The translations under genes were made by a program, and so were the position numbers. The notes under the pieces were generated by a model. It searched no databases and was not told the origin of the DNA. It saw nothing but the letters and a program-made list of their open reading frames with translations. Source: Aeromicrobium sp. IC_218 (GTDB taxonomy: Bacteria; Actinomycetota; Actinomycetes; Propionibacteriales; Nocardioidaceae). From it: DNA of 64,000 nt. The stretch spans positions 349,617-413,616 of the forward strand of contig NZ_SJXM01000002.1 in NCBI RefSeq assembly GCF_004336805.1. Reading direction: 5' to 3'. How positions within the stretch are numbered: the stretch's first letter is position 1; every line of letters begins with the position of its first letter. This document shows, one piece after another, positions 55,808 to 64,000 of the stretch.

Positions 55808-56512
55808 TCAGAACAGCGGCACGAGCACGAGCGCGGACGCCCAGCTCACGAAGCTGCCGACCAGGACGTACTCGGCGGCGTGCCCGGGGGCGTCGCGCGA
55901 GATCTCGGGGAACCGCAGGATGCCCTTGGCCGCGACGACCGCCGCGAGCGCTCCGTACTCGCCGGCCAGGGCCATCGCGAACAGCAGGATGCGCTCGATC
56001 GGGCCCAGCACGCGCCCGCCCTGGAGGCTGCGCTCCTGGGCGATGACCTCGGCGCCGGTGGCGGTGAGCACCATGCGCACCAGCACGTTGGACGTGCCGA
56101 CCAGGTGCACGAGCACGGCCGCGCCGAGCAGGGCGTGCGCGGCGTCGACGCCGGCGAGTGCCGGCAGGTCGAGCCCGTCGTACCAGCGCAGCAGCCAGCC
56201 GTCGCCCGTCGCCGGCGACGGCACGGCCAGGGCGAGCGCGGCGCAGGCCAGCAGGCCGACTAACGGCCACGGGTAGGCGCTGCCCCCGGCGGCGACCGGG
56301 GTCGTGAGCACCCAGGCGGCCGTCAGGGCCATGGCCAGCGGCACGAGCCACAGCACGTGCACGCCGAGCCCGAGCCCGGTGGTGAGCACCAGCGTCACGG
56401 CACCGGCCACGAGCACCGCACGGACGGCGGCAGCCGGCGGCACGACCCGGTCGCGCGGGCGGACGAGGTCGGCGGCGCCGAGGGCGGCGAGCAGGAGGGC
56501 GAGGAGCGTCAT
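55808..56512 (-). CDS. DUF3307-like membrane protein, partner of SatD
   Basis: The 234-residue product has seven or so hydrophobic helices. The C-terminal part GRVLGPIERILLFAMALAGE and AAVVAAKGILRFPEI matches the DUF3307 family, whose genes often follow satD. Its start overlaps the satD stop by 4 bp. Function is unknown. Confidence 0.7.
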   Translation of the reverse strand: MTLLALLLAALGAADLVRPRDRVVPPAAAVRAVLVAGAVTLVLTTGLGLGVHVLWLVPLAMALTAAWVLTTPVAAGGSAYPWPLVGLLACAALALAVPSPATGDGWLLRWYDGLDLPALAGVDAAHALLGAAVLVHLVGTSNVLVRMVLTATGAEVIAQERSLQGGRVLGPIERILLFAMALAGEYGALAAVVAAKGILRFPEISRDAPGHAAEYVLVGSFVSWASALVLVPLF

Positions 56513-57150
56513 CGGGCCCCCAGCAGCTCAGCGGCACCGAGCACGGCCACCGCGCCCGAGCGCTGCAACGACTGGGACACGGCCGACTGCGACACCTGCT
56601 CGTCCTGGGCGATCTGCACCTGGGTCCGTCCTTCCAGCACGCCGGCGAGGATGCGGCGTGCGCGCTCGTTCATTCCGCCGACGAGCTGGTCGCGGCACAG
56701 CAGGTAGGCGTTGACGACGTCGGCCGGCGGGGCCTGCGGCGCGTCCTCGCCCACCGCGTACCAGGAGCGCAGCGAGCGGAACCGTCCCGACTCGCGGCGC
56801 TTGGCCTCGACGATGGCGTCGCGGGCGGCCCACCATGCCGGACCGTCCTGGAGCCGACCGTACGGCCCGGCACCGACGTCCTCGACCGTGCCCGCGCCCA
56901 GGCCGACCCGGCAGTCCAGCTCGCCGGGCAGGGCCAGACGCAGCAGCAGCGACGCGCGCAGCGCCGCGGCGACGTCGGGGAAGACCCCTTGGCACTCGTC
57001 GCCGACCGTCGGGGCGAGCGGCTCGAGCCCGGGAGCGACCCGGTTGACGTGCGCGAGCGCCTCGTCGAGCGCGCGCTGGACGGCGCGACGGTCCCCCTGG
57101 CGGCGCGAGCCGACGAGGTCGACGATGCAGGCCACGACTGAAGACGACAT
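56509..57150 (-). CDS. SatD-family protein with C-terminal HTH
   Basis: The 213-residue protein has the SatD N-terminal fold (VACIVDLVGSRRQGDRRAVQ, LAPTVGDECQGVF) and a C-terminal sigma-4-like helix-turn-helix (RTQVQIAQDEQVSQSAVSQS). Together they suggest a nucleotide-cyclase-like or regulatory role. ATG 57150 is 6 nt after TATGCT (57157-57162), leaderless. Inverted AAGC/GCTT elements upstream may be its own operator. Confidence 0.82.
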   Translation of the reverse strand: MSSSVVACIVDLVGSRRQGDRRAVQRALDEALAHVNRVAPGLEPLAPTVGDECQGVFPDVAAALRASLLLRLALPGELDCRVGLGAGTVEDVGAGPYGRLQDGPAWWAARDAIVEAKRRESGRFRSLRSWYAVGEDAPQAPPADVVNAYLLCRDQLVGGMNERARRILAGVLEGRTQVQIAQDEQVSQSAVSQSLQRSGAVAVLGAAELLGAR

Positions 57151-57156
57151 GAATGA

Positions 57157-57189
57157 AGCATAACGCTTAACTCAGCCCGATATAAGCCC
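57157..57189. promoter_or_regulatory. AT-rich satD promoter with GCTTA/TAAGC repeats
   Basis: The stretch between satD and the ATP-grasp gene is markedly A+T-rich. AAGC-ATAAC-GCTT (57157-57169, using one flanking base) and a further TAAGC near 57183 form inverted half-sites around TATGCT. An autoregulatory operator is possible. Confidence 0.5.
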
Positions 57190-57229
57190 TGACTGCCGCA
57201 GCAAGGTGTGCGCGTCCTAGAGTGCAGAC

Positions 57230-58099
57230 GTGACCATCGCGCTCGCCACCGCCCTGCCGTTCCGGGACATCGACCCGGACCTGCCGCTGCTGCACGCCGC
57301 CGCCGAGCGCCGCGGCCTGGCGCTGGAGACCGTGCTCTGGGACGACCCCGCGGTGGACTGGGCCGGCTTCGACCTGGTCGTCGTGCGGTCGTGCTGGGAC
57401 TACACCGACCGGCGCGAGGAGTTCCTGGACTGGGCCGCGACCGTGCCGCGCCTGGCCAACCCGGTCGAGGTGCTGCGCTGGAACACCGACAAGACCTACC
57501 TGCGCGAGGTGGCCGCCGCCGGCGTGCCCGTCATCGCGACCCAGTGGGACGTCCGTGACGGCGACCCGCTGGCCGGCGATGGCGAGCCCGACGCCGAGTG
57601 GGTCGTCAAGCCGTCGATCTCGGCCGGCTCGCGCGACACCGCTCGCTGGAGCGACCCGGCGGACGTGTACCGGCACAGCGAGGAGCTCGTCGCCCGCGGC
57701 CGCACGTCCATGACCCAGCGCTACGTCCCGTCGGTCGACAGCGACGGCGAGACCGCCATGCTGTTCCTCGGCGGGCACTTCTCGCACGCCATCCGCAAGG
57801 CGCCGCTGCTCGAGCGCGGCGAGGGCGTCAACGACCACCGCGACAGCCGCGGCGACATCACGCCGCGCGCGCCGACCGCCGCGCAGCTGGAGGTCGCCGC
57901 GTCGACGCACGACGCGCTCCGCGCCCTGTTCGGTCCCGACCTCGACCTGCTCTACGCGCGCATCGACCTGGTCACCGCGCCGGACGGGAGCCCGGTCGTG
58001 CTCGAGGTCGAGCTGACCGAGCCCAGCCTGTTCCTGCCGCAGAGCGGTGGCGGCGAGGACGTGCTGCTCGACGCGATCGAGCAGCGGGTGCGCGGCTAG
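57230..58099 (+). CDS. ATP-grasp domain protein (DcsG-like)
   Basis: The 289-residue protein has an ATP-grasp fold with VVRSCWDYTDRREEFLDW near the start, the lysines of VVKPSISAGSRDT, a metal-binding end VLEVELTEPSLFLP. This is the group containing the cycloserine synthetase DcsG. No other biosynthesis genes are near, so no product can be named. GTG 57230 is 6 nt after TAGAGT (57218-57223). Confidence 0.82.
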   Translation: MTIALATALPFRDIDPDLPLLHAAAERRGLALETVLWDDPAVDWAGFDLVVVRSCWDYTDRREEFLDWAATVPRLANPVEVLRWNTDKTYLREVAAAGVPVIATQWDVRDGDPLAGDGEPDAEWVVKPSISAGSRDTARWSDPADVYRHSEELVARGRTSMTQRYVPSVDSDGETAMLFLGGHFSHAIRKAPLLERGEGVNDHRDSRGDITPRAPTAAQLEVAASTHDALRALFGPDLDLLYARIDLVTAPDGSPVVLEVELTEPSLFLPQSGGGEDVLLDAIEQRVRG

Positions 58100-58100
58100 C

Positions 58101-58394
58101 TCAGGACGCGGGCGCGTAGGTCAGGCAGTCGGCCGCGTCGGCGCCGGGGCCCACGCGGATGGAGTCCGCGCCGCACTCCAGCTCGTGGTTGTGCGTGCAG
58201 TCGGCGCGATGGCACGCACCGACCTTGGCGAGCGCCTTCGACAGGCCGCCGTGCACGTCCAGCGCGATGAACGTCCCGCAGGCGGCGTCGGAGCCGGCCT
58301 CCACGGTGATCGCACCGGCGTGGCAGGCGGTGTCGTGGTTGTAGGAGCACCCAGCGACCTCGCACTGGTGGACCTCGGGCAGCGTCGCGGTCAT
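58101..58394 (-). CDS. DUF1540 Cys/His-rich protein (two repeats)
   Basis: The 97-residue product contains two copies of a DUF1540-like unit with C-x4-C-x-Y-N-H and C-x4-C-x-H-N-H patterns (VHQCEVAGCSYNHDTACHAG and ACHRADCTHNHELECGADSI), likely binding metal. The ATG at 58394 follows GGAGGTCGCC. It is convergent with the ATP-grasp gene, one base apart. Confidence 0.8.
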   Translation of the reverse strand: MTATLPEVHQCEVAGCSYNHDTACHAGAITVEAGSDAACGTFIALDVHGGLSKALAKVGACHRADCTHNHELECGADSIRVGPGADAADCLTYAPAS

Positions 58395-58425
58395 GGCGAC
58401 CTCCTCGGACGGGGTTGCGTCCAGG

Positions 58426-59460
58426 CTAGGACCCGGCCCCCTGGGGAAGGGAAGCCTCAGCCGCGCCCGGATCCGTGCCGTCCTCAGCCACGACCCGGTC
58501 GCGACCCTCGCGCTTGGCCCGGTACAGCAGCGCGTCGGCGGCGCCGACCGGGTCGGGGCCGCCGGCCGAGACGACGCCCGCGCTGAACGTCTCCCCCGCA
58601 CGGGCCGTCCGCCAGCGGCTCGCGAGCTCCTCCACGAGGGCGCTCGCGTCCGGCAGGCTGGCACCGACCAGGACCAGCAGGAACTCCTCGCCGCCGAACC
58701 GGAAGACGACGTCGGTGCGCCGGGTGCCCGTGACCAGGCACGCGGCGAAGTCGCGCAGCAGGGCGTCGCCGGCCGGGTGCCCGTGGGTGTCGTTGAACCG
58801 CTTGAAGTGGTCCAGGTCGAGCAGCGCCACGGCGTCGCCGGGGCCCAGCGCCGCCAGCGTCGCGTCGAGCCGCGAGCGGTTGGCCAGCCCGGTAAGCGGG
58901 TCGGTGCGCGCCAGCTGCGACAGCGCCTCGGACTGGGCGCGCACCATGTCCAGCAGCCGGGCCGGGACCTCGGCGACGAGGACCCAGATGGCCAGGATCA
59001 CCGGGATGCGCACCAGCGAGACGTCCACCGAGATCTGCAGGATCCACAGGTACGGCGGCAGGGCCGGCAGCAGGCACCACCAGACGGTGCCCGGCCGCTG
59101 GGTCAGCCCGACGAACAGGAACGCCAGCGTGAACAGGCCGGGCAGCTCGTGGGCGGTCAGGGGGCTCACGACGTTGAGCACCGTCATGAGCGCCACCACG
59201 GCGACCGGCCAGAGCATCACCGAGCGCTCCGAGCCGTCGCGACCGAGCCCGCGCAGCAGCGCCCACACCGCAAAGGTGGCGGCCGCGACCGCGAGCACCG
59301 CCAGGACGACGCGCGGCGCCGTGTCCAGACGACCGTCGCTGACCGCGCCGGCCACCAGCACCACCAGCGTGACGCCCAGGAACGCACGAGCGCCCAGGAC
59401 GTGCCAGCGGGCGACCGGGACCACGGGCGCGACCGCCGAGGACGACCTCGAGGTCGGCAC
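58426..59460 (-). CDS. GGDEF-domain diguanylate cyclase, membrane-bound
   Basis: The 344-residue product has six hydrophobic helices (residues 20-170) and a C-terminal GGDEF domain with the active GGEEF in VVFRFGGEEFLLVL and a preceding RRTD, which fits an inhibitory RxxD site. It likely makes c-di-GMP. The GTG start is 3 bp after the gatB stop, so it may be co-transcribed with gatCAB. Confidence 0.9.
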   Translation of the reverse strand: MPTSRSSSAVAPVVPVARWHVLGARAFLGVTLVVLVAGAVSDGRLDTAPRVVLAVLAVAAATFAVWALLRGLGRDGSERSVMLWPVAVVALMTVLNVVSPLTAHELPGLFTLAFLFVGLTQRPGTVWWCLLPALPPYLWILQISVDVSLVRIPVILAIWVLVAEVPARLLDMVRAQSEALSQLARTDPLTGLANRSRLDATLAALGPGDAVALLDLDHFKRFNDTHGHPAGDALLRDFAACLVTGTRRTDVVFRFGGEEFLLVLVGASLPDASALVEELASRWRTARAGETFSAGVVSAGGPDPVGAADALLYRAKREGRDRVVAEDGTDPGAAEASLPQGAGS

Positions 59461-59462
59461 CG

Positions 59463-60956
59463 CTAGCCGAGCTTCTCGAGCACGAGCTCCCTCACCCGTG
59501 CCGCGTCCGCCTGCCCCCGCATCTGCTTCATGACGGCACCGATGAGCGCCCCGGCCGCCGCGACCTTGCCGTCGCGGATCTTCTGCGCCACGTCCGGGTT
59601 GTCGGCGATCGCCTGGTCGACGGCCGCGCCGAGCGCACCCTCGTCCGAGACGACCTCGAGCCCGCGACCGGCCACGACCTCGTCGGGCGTGCCCTCGCCG
59701 GCCAGGACGCCGTCGAAGACCTGGCGCGCGAGCTTGTCGTTCACGCGTCCGGCGTCGATGAGGCCCTGGATCTGGGCCACGACCTGCGGCGTGATCGGCA
59801 GCGCGTCGAGGTCGACGCCGGTCTCGTTGGCGCGCCGGGCCAGCTCGCCCAGCCACCACTTCTTGGCCGCCTGCGGGGTCGTGCCCGCCTCGATGGTGGC
59901 GACGACGAGCTCGAGCGCGCCGGCACCGACGGTGTCGCGCATGTCGAGGTCGCTGAAGCCCCACTCGCCCTGCAGACGCGCGCGGCGCACGGCCGGCGGC
60001 TCGGGCAGCGTGGTGCGCAGCTCCTCGACCCACTCGCGCGACGGCGCCACCGGCGCGAGGTCGGGCTCGGGGAAGTAGCGGTAGTCGTCGGCGTCGGACT
60101 TCTCGCGGCCCGAGGACGTCGTGCCGGTGTCCTCGTGGAAGTGGCGCGTCTCCTGCAGCACCGAGCCGCCGGCGTCGAGGATGCCCGCGTGGCGGGTGAT
60201 CTCGAACTTCACCGCCCGCTCGACCGAGCGGAAGGAGTTGACGTTCTTGGTCTCCGAGCGCGTGCCCAGGACGTCCGAGCCCTTCGGCTTGAGCGACAGG
60301 TTCACGTCGGCGCGCAGCGAGCCCTGGTCCATGCGGACGTCGGAGACGCCGAGGCCGCCGACCAGGTCGCGCAGCGTCGACACGTACGCGCGCGCCACGG
60401 CCGCCGCCTTCTCGCCGGGCACCTCGATGGTGCGCGTGACGATCTCGATGAGCGGGATGCCGGCACGGTTGTAGTCGATCAGCGAGTGGTCGGCGCCATG
60501 GATGCGTCCGGTGGAGCCGCCCACGTGGGTGGCCTTGCCGGTGTCCTCCTCCATGTGCGCGCGCTCGATCTCGATGCGGTACGTCTCGCCGTCGACCTCG
60601 ATGTCCAGGTAGCCGTCGAAGGCGATCGGCTCGTCGTACTGCGACGTCTGGAAGTTCTTCGGCATGTCCGGGTAGAAGTAGTTCTTCCGGGCGAAGCGCG
60701 ACAGCTCGGCGATCTCGCAGTTCAGCGCCAGGCCGATGCGGATGGCCGACTCGACCGCCTTCTCGTTGACGACCGGCAGGGCGCCGGGCAGCGCGAGGCA
60801 GACCGGGCAGACCTGCGTGTTCGGCGGCGCGCCGAAGGTCGTCGAGCAGCCGCAGAACATCTTGGTCGCGGTGTTGAGCTCGACGTGGACCTCCAGGCCC
60901 ATCACCGGGTCGTAGCGGTCGAGCGCCTCGTCGAGGGGCACGAGCGTCTCGGTCAT
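59463..60956 (-). CDS. gatB: Asp-tRNA(Asn)/Glu-tRNA(Gln) amidotransferase subunit B
   Basis: GatB activates the mischarged tRNA in the GatCAB complex. The 497-residue protein has [11 protein letters not shown], a Zn site with CGCSTTF and CPVC, and a C-terminal YqeY-like tail. ATG 60956 overlaps the gatA stop (ATGA). It is the third gene of gatCAB. Confidence 0.96.
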   Translation of the reverse strand: MTETLVPLDEALDRYDPVMGLEVHVELNTATKMFCGCSTTFGAPPNTQVCPVCLALPGALPVVNEKAVESAIRIGLALNCEIAELSRFARKNYFYPDMPKNFQTSQYDEPIAFDGYLDIEVDGETYRIEIERAHMEEDTGKATHVGGSTGRIHGADHSLIDYNRAGIPLIEIVTRTIEVPGEKAAAVARAYVSTLRDLVGGLGVSDVRMDQGSLRADVNLSLKPKGSDVLGTRSETKNVNSFRSVERAVKFEITRHAGILDAGGSVLQETRHFHEDTGTTSSGREKSDADDYRYFPEPDLAPVAPSREWVEELRTTLPEPPAVRRARLQGEWGFSDLDMRDTVGAGALELVVATIEAGTTPQAAKKWWLGELARRANETGVDLDALPITPQVVAQIQGLIDAGRVNDKLARQVFDGVLAGEGTPDEVVAGRGLEVVSDEGALGAAVDQAIADNPDVAQKIRDGKVAAAGALIGAVMKQMRGQADAARVRELVLEKLG

Positions 60957-62461
60957 CGGGTCGCCTCCAGCTCGGGAGCCTTCGCAAGGATGGGGCCGCC
61001 CCAATGCTGCTCGAGCAGGCGCTCGAGCGTCGCGGCGGCGTTGTACAGGCGGTCGTCGGCGTGGGCCGGCGCCAGCAGCTGGAAGCCGGACGGGAGCCCG
61101 TCCTCGTCAGCCAGGCCGTTGGGGATGGAGATGCCGGGGATGCCGACCAGGTTGGCCGGGATCGTGGCGACGTCGCCCAGGTACATGGCCAGCGGGTCGT
61201 CGAGCTTCTCGCCCAGCTTGTAGGCCGTGGTCGGCGAGGTGGGCGACGCGAGCACGTCGACCTGCTCGAACGCGGCGGCGAAGTCGCGCGCCAGCAGCGT
61301 GCGGACCTTCTGCGCCGAGCCGTAGTAGGCGTCGTAGTAGCCGCTGGACAGCGCGTACGTGCCCAGGATGATGCGGCGCTTGACCTCGTCGCCGAAGCCC
61401 GCGTCGCGGGTGGCGGCCATGACCGCCTCGGCGCTGGGGGTCGCGCCGTCGGGCGTGACGCGCAGGCCGTAGCGCATGGCGTCGAAGCGGGCCAGGTTGC
61501 TGGACGCCTCGCTCGGCATGACCAGGTAGTACGCGGCCAGGGCCTGCTTCACGCTGGGCAGCGAGACCTCGACGACGTCGGCGCCGGCCTTCGTCAGCAG
61601 CTCCACGGACTCCTCGAACCGGGCGCGGACGCCGGGCTGGAAGCCCTCGCCGCCGAGCTCGGTGACGACGCCGATGCGCAGGCCGTCGACGTCCGCGCGG
61701 CGGGCGGCGGCCACGACGTCGGGGTACTCGCCGCTGATGCTGGTGGAGTCGCGGGGGTCGTGCCCGGCCATGACGCCGTGCAGCAGCGCGGCGTCCAGGA
61801 CGGTACGGGTGACCGGTCCGGCCTGGTCGAGGCTGGAGGCCATGGCGATGAGCCCGTAGCGGCTGATCGCGCCGTAGGTGGGCTTGACGCCGACCGTGCC
61901 GGTGACGGCGCCGGGCTGGCGGATCGAGCCGCCGGTGTCGGTGCCGACGGCCAGTGGCGCCTCGAACGCGGCCACGGCCGCGGCCGAGCCGCCGCCGGAG
62001 CCGCCGGGGATGCGGTCCAGGTCCCACGGGTTGTGGGTGGGGCCGTAGGCCGAGTGCTCGGTGGAGGAGCCCATCGCGAACTCGTCCATGTTGGTCTTGC
62101 CCAGGATGGGCAGTCCGGCGGCCTTGAGCCGCTCGGTGACCGTGGCGTCGTACGGCGGGATCCAGCCCTCGAGGATCTTCGAGCCGGCCGTCGTGGGGAC
62201 GCCACGGGTGGTGATGACGTCCTTGACCGCGATCGGGACGCCGGCGAGCTCGCCGAGCGTCTCGCCGGCGGCACGGCGGGCGTCCACGTCGGCGGCCTGG
62301 GCCAGCGCACCCTCGGCGTCGACGTGCAGGAAGGCGTTCACGGCGCCGTCGACCGCGGCGATGCGGTCGAGGTGGGCCTGCGTGGCCTCGACGGACGTGA
62401 CGTCGCCCGAGGCGAGCCGCGCGGCGAGGTCGGCGGCGCTGAGCCGCGTGAGGTCGGTCAT
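60953..62461 (-). CDS. gatA: Asp-tRNA(Asn)/Glu-tRNA(Gln) amidotransferase subunit A
   Basis: GatA frees ammonia from glutamine. The 502-residue amidase has the Ser-cisSer-Lys residues in [13 protein letters not shown] and [20 protein letters not shown], followed by [11 protein letters not shown]. It is translated in step with gatC (TGATG) and gatB. Confidence 0.96.
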   Translation of the reverse strand: MTDLTRLSAADLAARLASGDVTSVEATQAHLDRIAAVDGAVNAFLHVDAEGALAQAADVDARRAAGETLGELAGVPIAVKDVITTRGVPTTAGSKILEGWIPPYDATVTERLKAAGLPILGKTNMDEFAMGSSTEHSAYGPTHNPWDLDRIPGGSGGGSAAAVAAFEAPLAVGTDTGGSIRQPGAVTGTVGVKPTYGAISRYGLIAMASSLDQAGPVTRTVLDAALLHGVMAGHDPRDSTSISGEYPDVVAAARRADVDGLRIGVVTELGGEGFQPGVRARFEESVELLTKAGADVVEVSLPSVKQALAAYYLVMPSEASSNLARFDAMRYGLRVTPDGATPSAEAVMAATRDAGFGDEVKRRIILGTYALSSGYYDAYYGSAQKVRTLLARDFAAAFEQVDVLASPTSPTTAYKLGEKLDDPLAMYLGDVATIPANLVGIPGISIPNGLADEDGLPSGFQLLAPAHADDRLYNAAATLERLLEQHWGGPILAKAPELEATR

Positions 62462-62763
62462 CAGTCCTCCCCGAGGATCTGGGGCACGAGGAACTTGTCG
62501 TCCTCGGAGGCGGGCGCACCGGCGAGGGCGTCGGCCGGCGCGAGGCTCGGCGTCGGCACGTCGGGGCGGAAGACGTTGCGCACCGGGATCGGGTGGCTCA
62601 TCGCCTCCACGTCGTCACCGGCGACGGCCTGCACCTCGGCGACGTAGCCCAGGATCGAGGGGAGCTCGGCGCCCAGGCGGTCGAGCTCGGCCTCGCTCAG
62701 GTCGATGCGGGCCAGGCCGGCCAGGTGCGCGACGTCGTCGCGGGAGATCCGGGGTTCGGACAT
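62461..62763 (-). CDS. gatC: Asp-tRNA(Asn)/Glu-tRNA(Gln) amidotransferase subunit C
   Basis: GatC is the small subunit that wraps GatA and GatB. The 100-residue length and [19 protein letters not shown] with a C-terminal LVPQILGED are normal. AAGGAACC precedes ATG 62763. It heads the operon. Confidence 0.94.
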   Translation of the reverse strand: MSEPRISRDDVAHLAGLARIDLSEAELDRLGAELPSILGYVAEVQAVAGDDVEAMSHPIPVRNVFRPDVPTPSLAPADALAGAPASEDDKFLVPQILGED

Positions 62764-62843
62764 GCGGTTCCTTCGCGGGTGCGGGTGGGGTGCGCGTCCA
62801 TCCTAGTGGTCGCTCCCCCGGCTCCCGGACGGCCTCGCCCCGC

Positions 62844-63764
62844 TCAGCCGCGCTCGAAGTCCTCGTCGACCAGGCTCGCGTTGACGTCCATGCCGGCGAG
62901 CGCCCCGTGGCTCGCGGCGGTGACCACCTGCGCGGTGGGGTCGGTGACGTTGCCGACCGCCCAGACGCCGTCGACGTTGGTGCGTCCGTGGTCGCCGGTC
63001 TCGATCGCCGGGCCCATCGGGGTGTCGTCGACCGCGACGCCAAGCTTCTCCAGCAGCGAGTGCGCCGGACGCATGGCCGGGACGGTGAACAGGGCGTCGA
63101 CCTCGACGACCTCTCCCCCGGCCAGGTGCAGGCGCAACGGTCCGTCGTCGTCCCGCTCGACGCGCTCGAGCGCACCCTCGGCGAGCCGGACGTCGCGGCT
63201 GCTGAGCGCCTCGCGGCCGTCGTCGTCGAGCTCGGCGACGTCGTTGACCAGGAGCACGAGGTCGTCGGTCCACTGCCGCACGAGGCGGGCCTGGTGGGCG
63301 GCGTTCGGGTGCGTGGCCAGCACCGCGACCCGGCTGCCCTTCACCTCCTGCCCGTGGCAGTAGGGGCAGTGCAGGACGTCCAGCCCCCAGCCGTCGGCCA
63401 GGCCCGGGACGTCGGGCAGCGAGTCGTCGGTGCCGATCGCGGCGATCACCCGGCGGGCCCGGACGCAGGCCTGCCCGTCGACCTGGACGCGCAGCGTGTC
63501 GCCGTCGCGCTCCAGCCCGTCGACCGTGCCGGTGCGCAGCTCGACCCCGTAGCCGCGCACCTCGTCGCGGGCGAGGTCGAGCAGCTCGTCGGGCGGGACG
63601 CCGTCGCGGGTGAGGAAGCCGTGGACGTGCGAGGCGTAGCGGTTGCGCGGCTCGCCCGCGTCGACCACGAGGACGCGGCGTCGCGCGCGTCCGAGCACCA
63701 GGGCCGCGGAGAGCCCCGCGGGGCCGCCGCCCACCACCACCACGTCGTAGCTCTGCTCCGTCAC
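62844..63764 (-). CDS. Thioredoxin reductase-like FAD/NAD(P) oxidoreductase
   Basis: The 306-residue protein has FAD motif GGGPAGLSAAL, the CxxC pair in HCPYCHGQEV, and the C-terminal FAD segment GVWAVGNVTD. The CPYC active site, followed by HG, is of the type found in GliT-like disulfide oxidoreductases rather than standard TrxB (CATC). Substrate is unknown. The start is GTG 63764. It is upstream of gatC with an 80-bp gap. Confidence 0.85.
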   Translation of the reverse strand: MTEQSYDVVVVGGGPAGLSAALVLGRARRRVLVVDAGEPRNRYASHVHGFLTRDGVPPDELLDLARDEVRGYGVELRTGTVDGLERDGDTLRVQVDGQACVRARRVIAAIGTDDSLPDVPGLADGWGLDVLHCPYCHGQEVKGSRVAVLATHPNAAHQARLVRQWTDDLVLLVNDVAELDDDGREALSSRDVRLAEGALERVERDDDGPLRLHLAGGEVVEVDALFTVPAMRPAHSLLEKLGVAVDDTPMGPAIETGDHGRTNVDGVWAVGNVTDPTAQVVTAASHGALAGMDVNASLVDEDFERG

Positions 63765-63823
63765 GCCGCCCTGGTACCCCGATCGGGACCGTCCGACACG
63801 TCTGAGACCCAGGCGTGAGCTGG

Positions 63824-63884
63824 GGCGGGCGGTGAGCTGTCCCCCACCGACGAGGCTCCTCTGGTGGACAGCTCACCGCCCGCC
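63824..63884. repeat. 19-bp inverted repeat upstream of the flavoprotein gene
   Basis: The arms 63824-63842 and 63866-63884 pair perfectly around a 23-nt loop that holds a further CCACC/GGTGG. It lies 60 bp upstream of GTG 63764. The last 236 bp of the window contain this repeat and a REP-like palindrome, and no gene. Confidence 0.75.
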
Positions 63885-63961
63885 GCCGCGGATGGTGGGT
63901 GACGCACCGCCCTAGGCCAGCTGGGTCGGGGCCGATCCGCTGGCCGAGCCAGCCCCGCTGG

Positions 63962-63995
63962 CTGAGCCTGTCGAAGCCCCCTTCGACAGGCTCAG
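63962..63995. repeat. Paired REP-like elements in inverted orientation
   Basis: CTGAGCCTGTCGAAG and CTTCGACAGGCTCAG form a perfect 15-bp stem with a CCCC loop. It is two facing copies of the element also seen at 13031, 13714 and inside smc. Confidence 0.8.
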
Positions 63996-64000
63996 GGGGC

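Noticed and set aside
57230..58099. Cycloserine-type biosynthetic cluster
   Set aside because: Only the ATP-grasp gene resembles DcsG; no other dcs-like genes are near.

Overview
The window is gene-dense, very G+C-rich DNA with strong codon bias, GTG/ATG starts and many 4-bp start/stop overlaps. It looks like the chromosome of an actinobacterium. Gene content and order (smc, ftsY, amtB-glnK-glnD, cydABDC, znuACB-zur, gatCAB, ilvBNC, ilvD, leuB-ilvE, cimA, a 13E12/DUF222 HNH gene) suggest the Nocardioidaceae, for example an Aeromicrobium- or Nocardioides-like organism. That placement is an inference. I see no prophage, insertion sequence, CRISPR array, rRNA or tRNA gene.

Layout. 0-5 kb: nitrogen-sensing operon amtB-glnK-glnD and the SRP receptor ftsY. 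5-13 kb: a PAP2 phosphatase, then cydABDC (bd oxidase and its ABC exporter) read leftwards, divergent from a BlaI-type repressor and an M56 metallopeptidase, with three BlaI-like operators between them. 13-17 kb: RNase H, repeat-rich spacers, a DUF222/HNH gene behind a LexA-type SOS box, and small lipoprotein and membrane genes. 17-25 kb: thioesterase-smc, two PH-domain membrane proteins, dusB and a lipoprotein. 25-30 kb: glyS and the zinc uptake operon znuACB-zur with two Zur boxes. 30-36 kb: a putative DNA glycosylase, lpdA, an ElaA-type acetyltransferase and cimA. 36-41 kb: a CurA-type oxidoreductase, aspA, ilvE and leuB. 41-47 kb: a methyltransferase, a YczE/MocR divergent pair, an OhrR-like regulator, and a thiamine operon under a TPP riboswitch. 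47-55 kb: ilvBNC, an SDR-like protein and ilvD. 55-64 kb: VOC, AraC, DUF3307-like and SatD genes, an ATP-grasp enzyme, DUF1540, GGDEF, gatCAB and a thioredoxin-reductase-like flavoprotein.

How the genes work together. Branched-chain amino acid synthesis dominates: cimA, ilvB, ilvN, ilvC, ilvD, ilvE and leuB. Two of these units (cimA and ilvBNC) appear to be controlled by ribosome-mediated attenuation, with short leader peptides rich in Leu/Ile (cimA) and Val/Leu (ilvB), each followed by a hairpin with a U-run. Other control visible in the DNA includes Zur boxes (znu), an SOS box (HNH gene), BlaI operators (cyd and blaI), a MocR operator (yczE/mocR) and a TPP riboswitch (thi). Many transcripts look leaderless: a TANNNT-like -10 lies 6-7 nt before the start codon at about fifteen genes.

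Most unusual items: an in-frame thiD-tenA chimera lacking about 150 residues including catalytic parts of both enzymes; a palindromic -10 that could fire in both directions between cimA and the CurA-type gene; an orphan leaderless mini-ORF with a strong RNA hairpin upstream of leuB; a 29-bp perfect inverted repeat after zur; REP-like repeats, one of them inside the smc reading frame; and an actinobacterial zinc-ribbon SDR without the catalytic Tyr.
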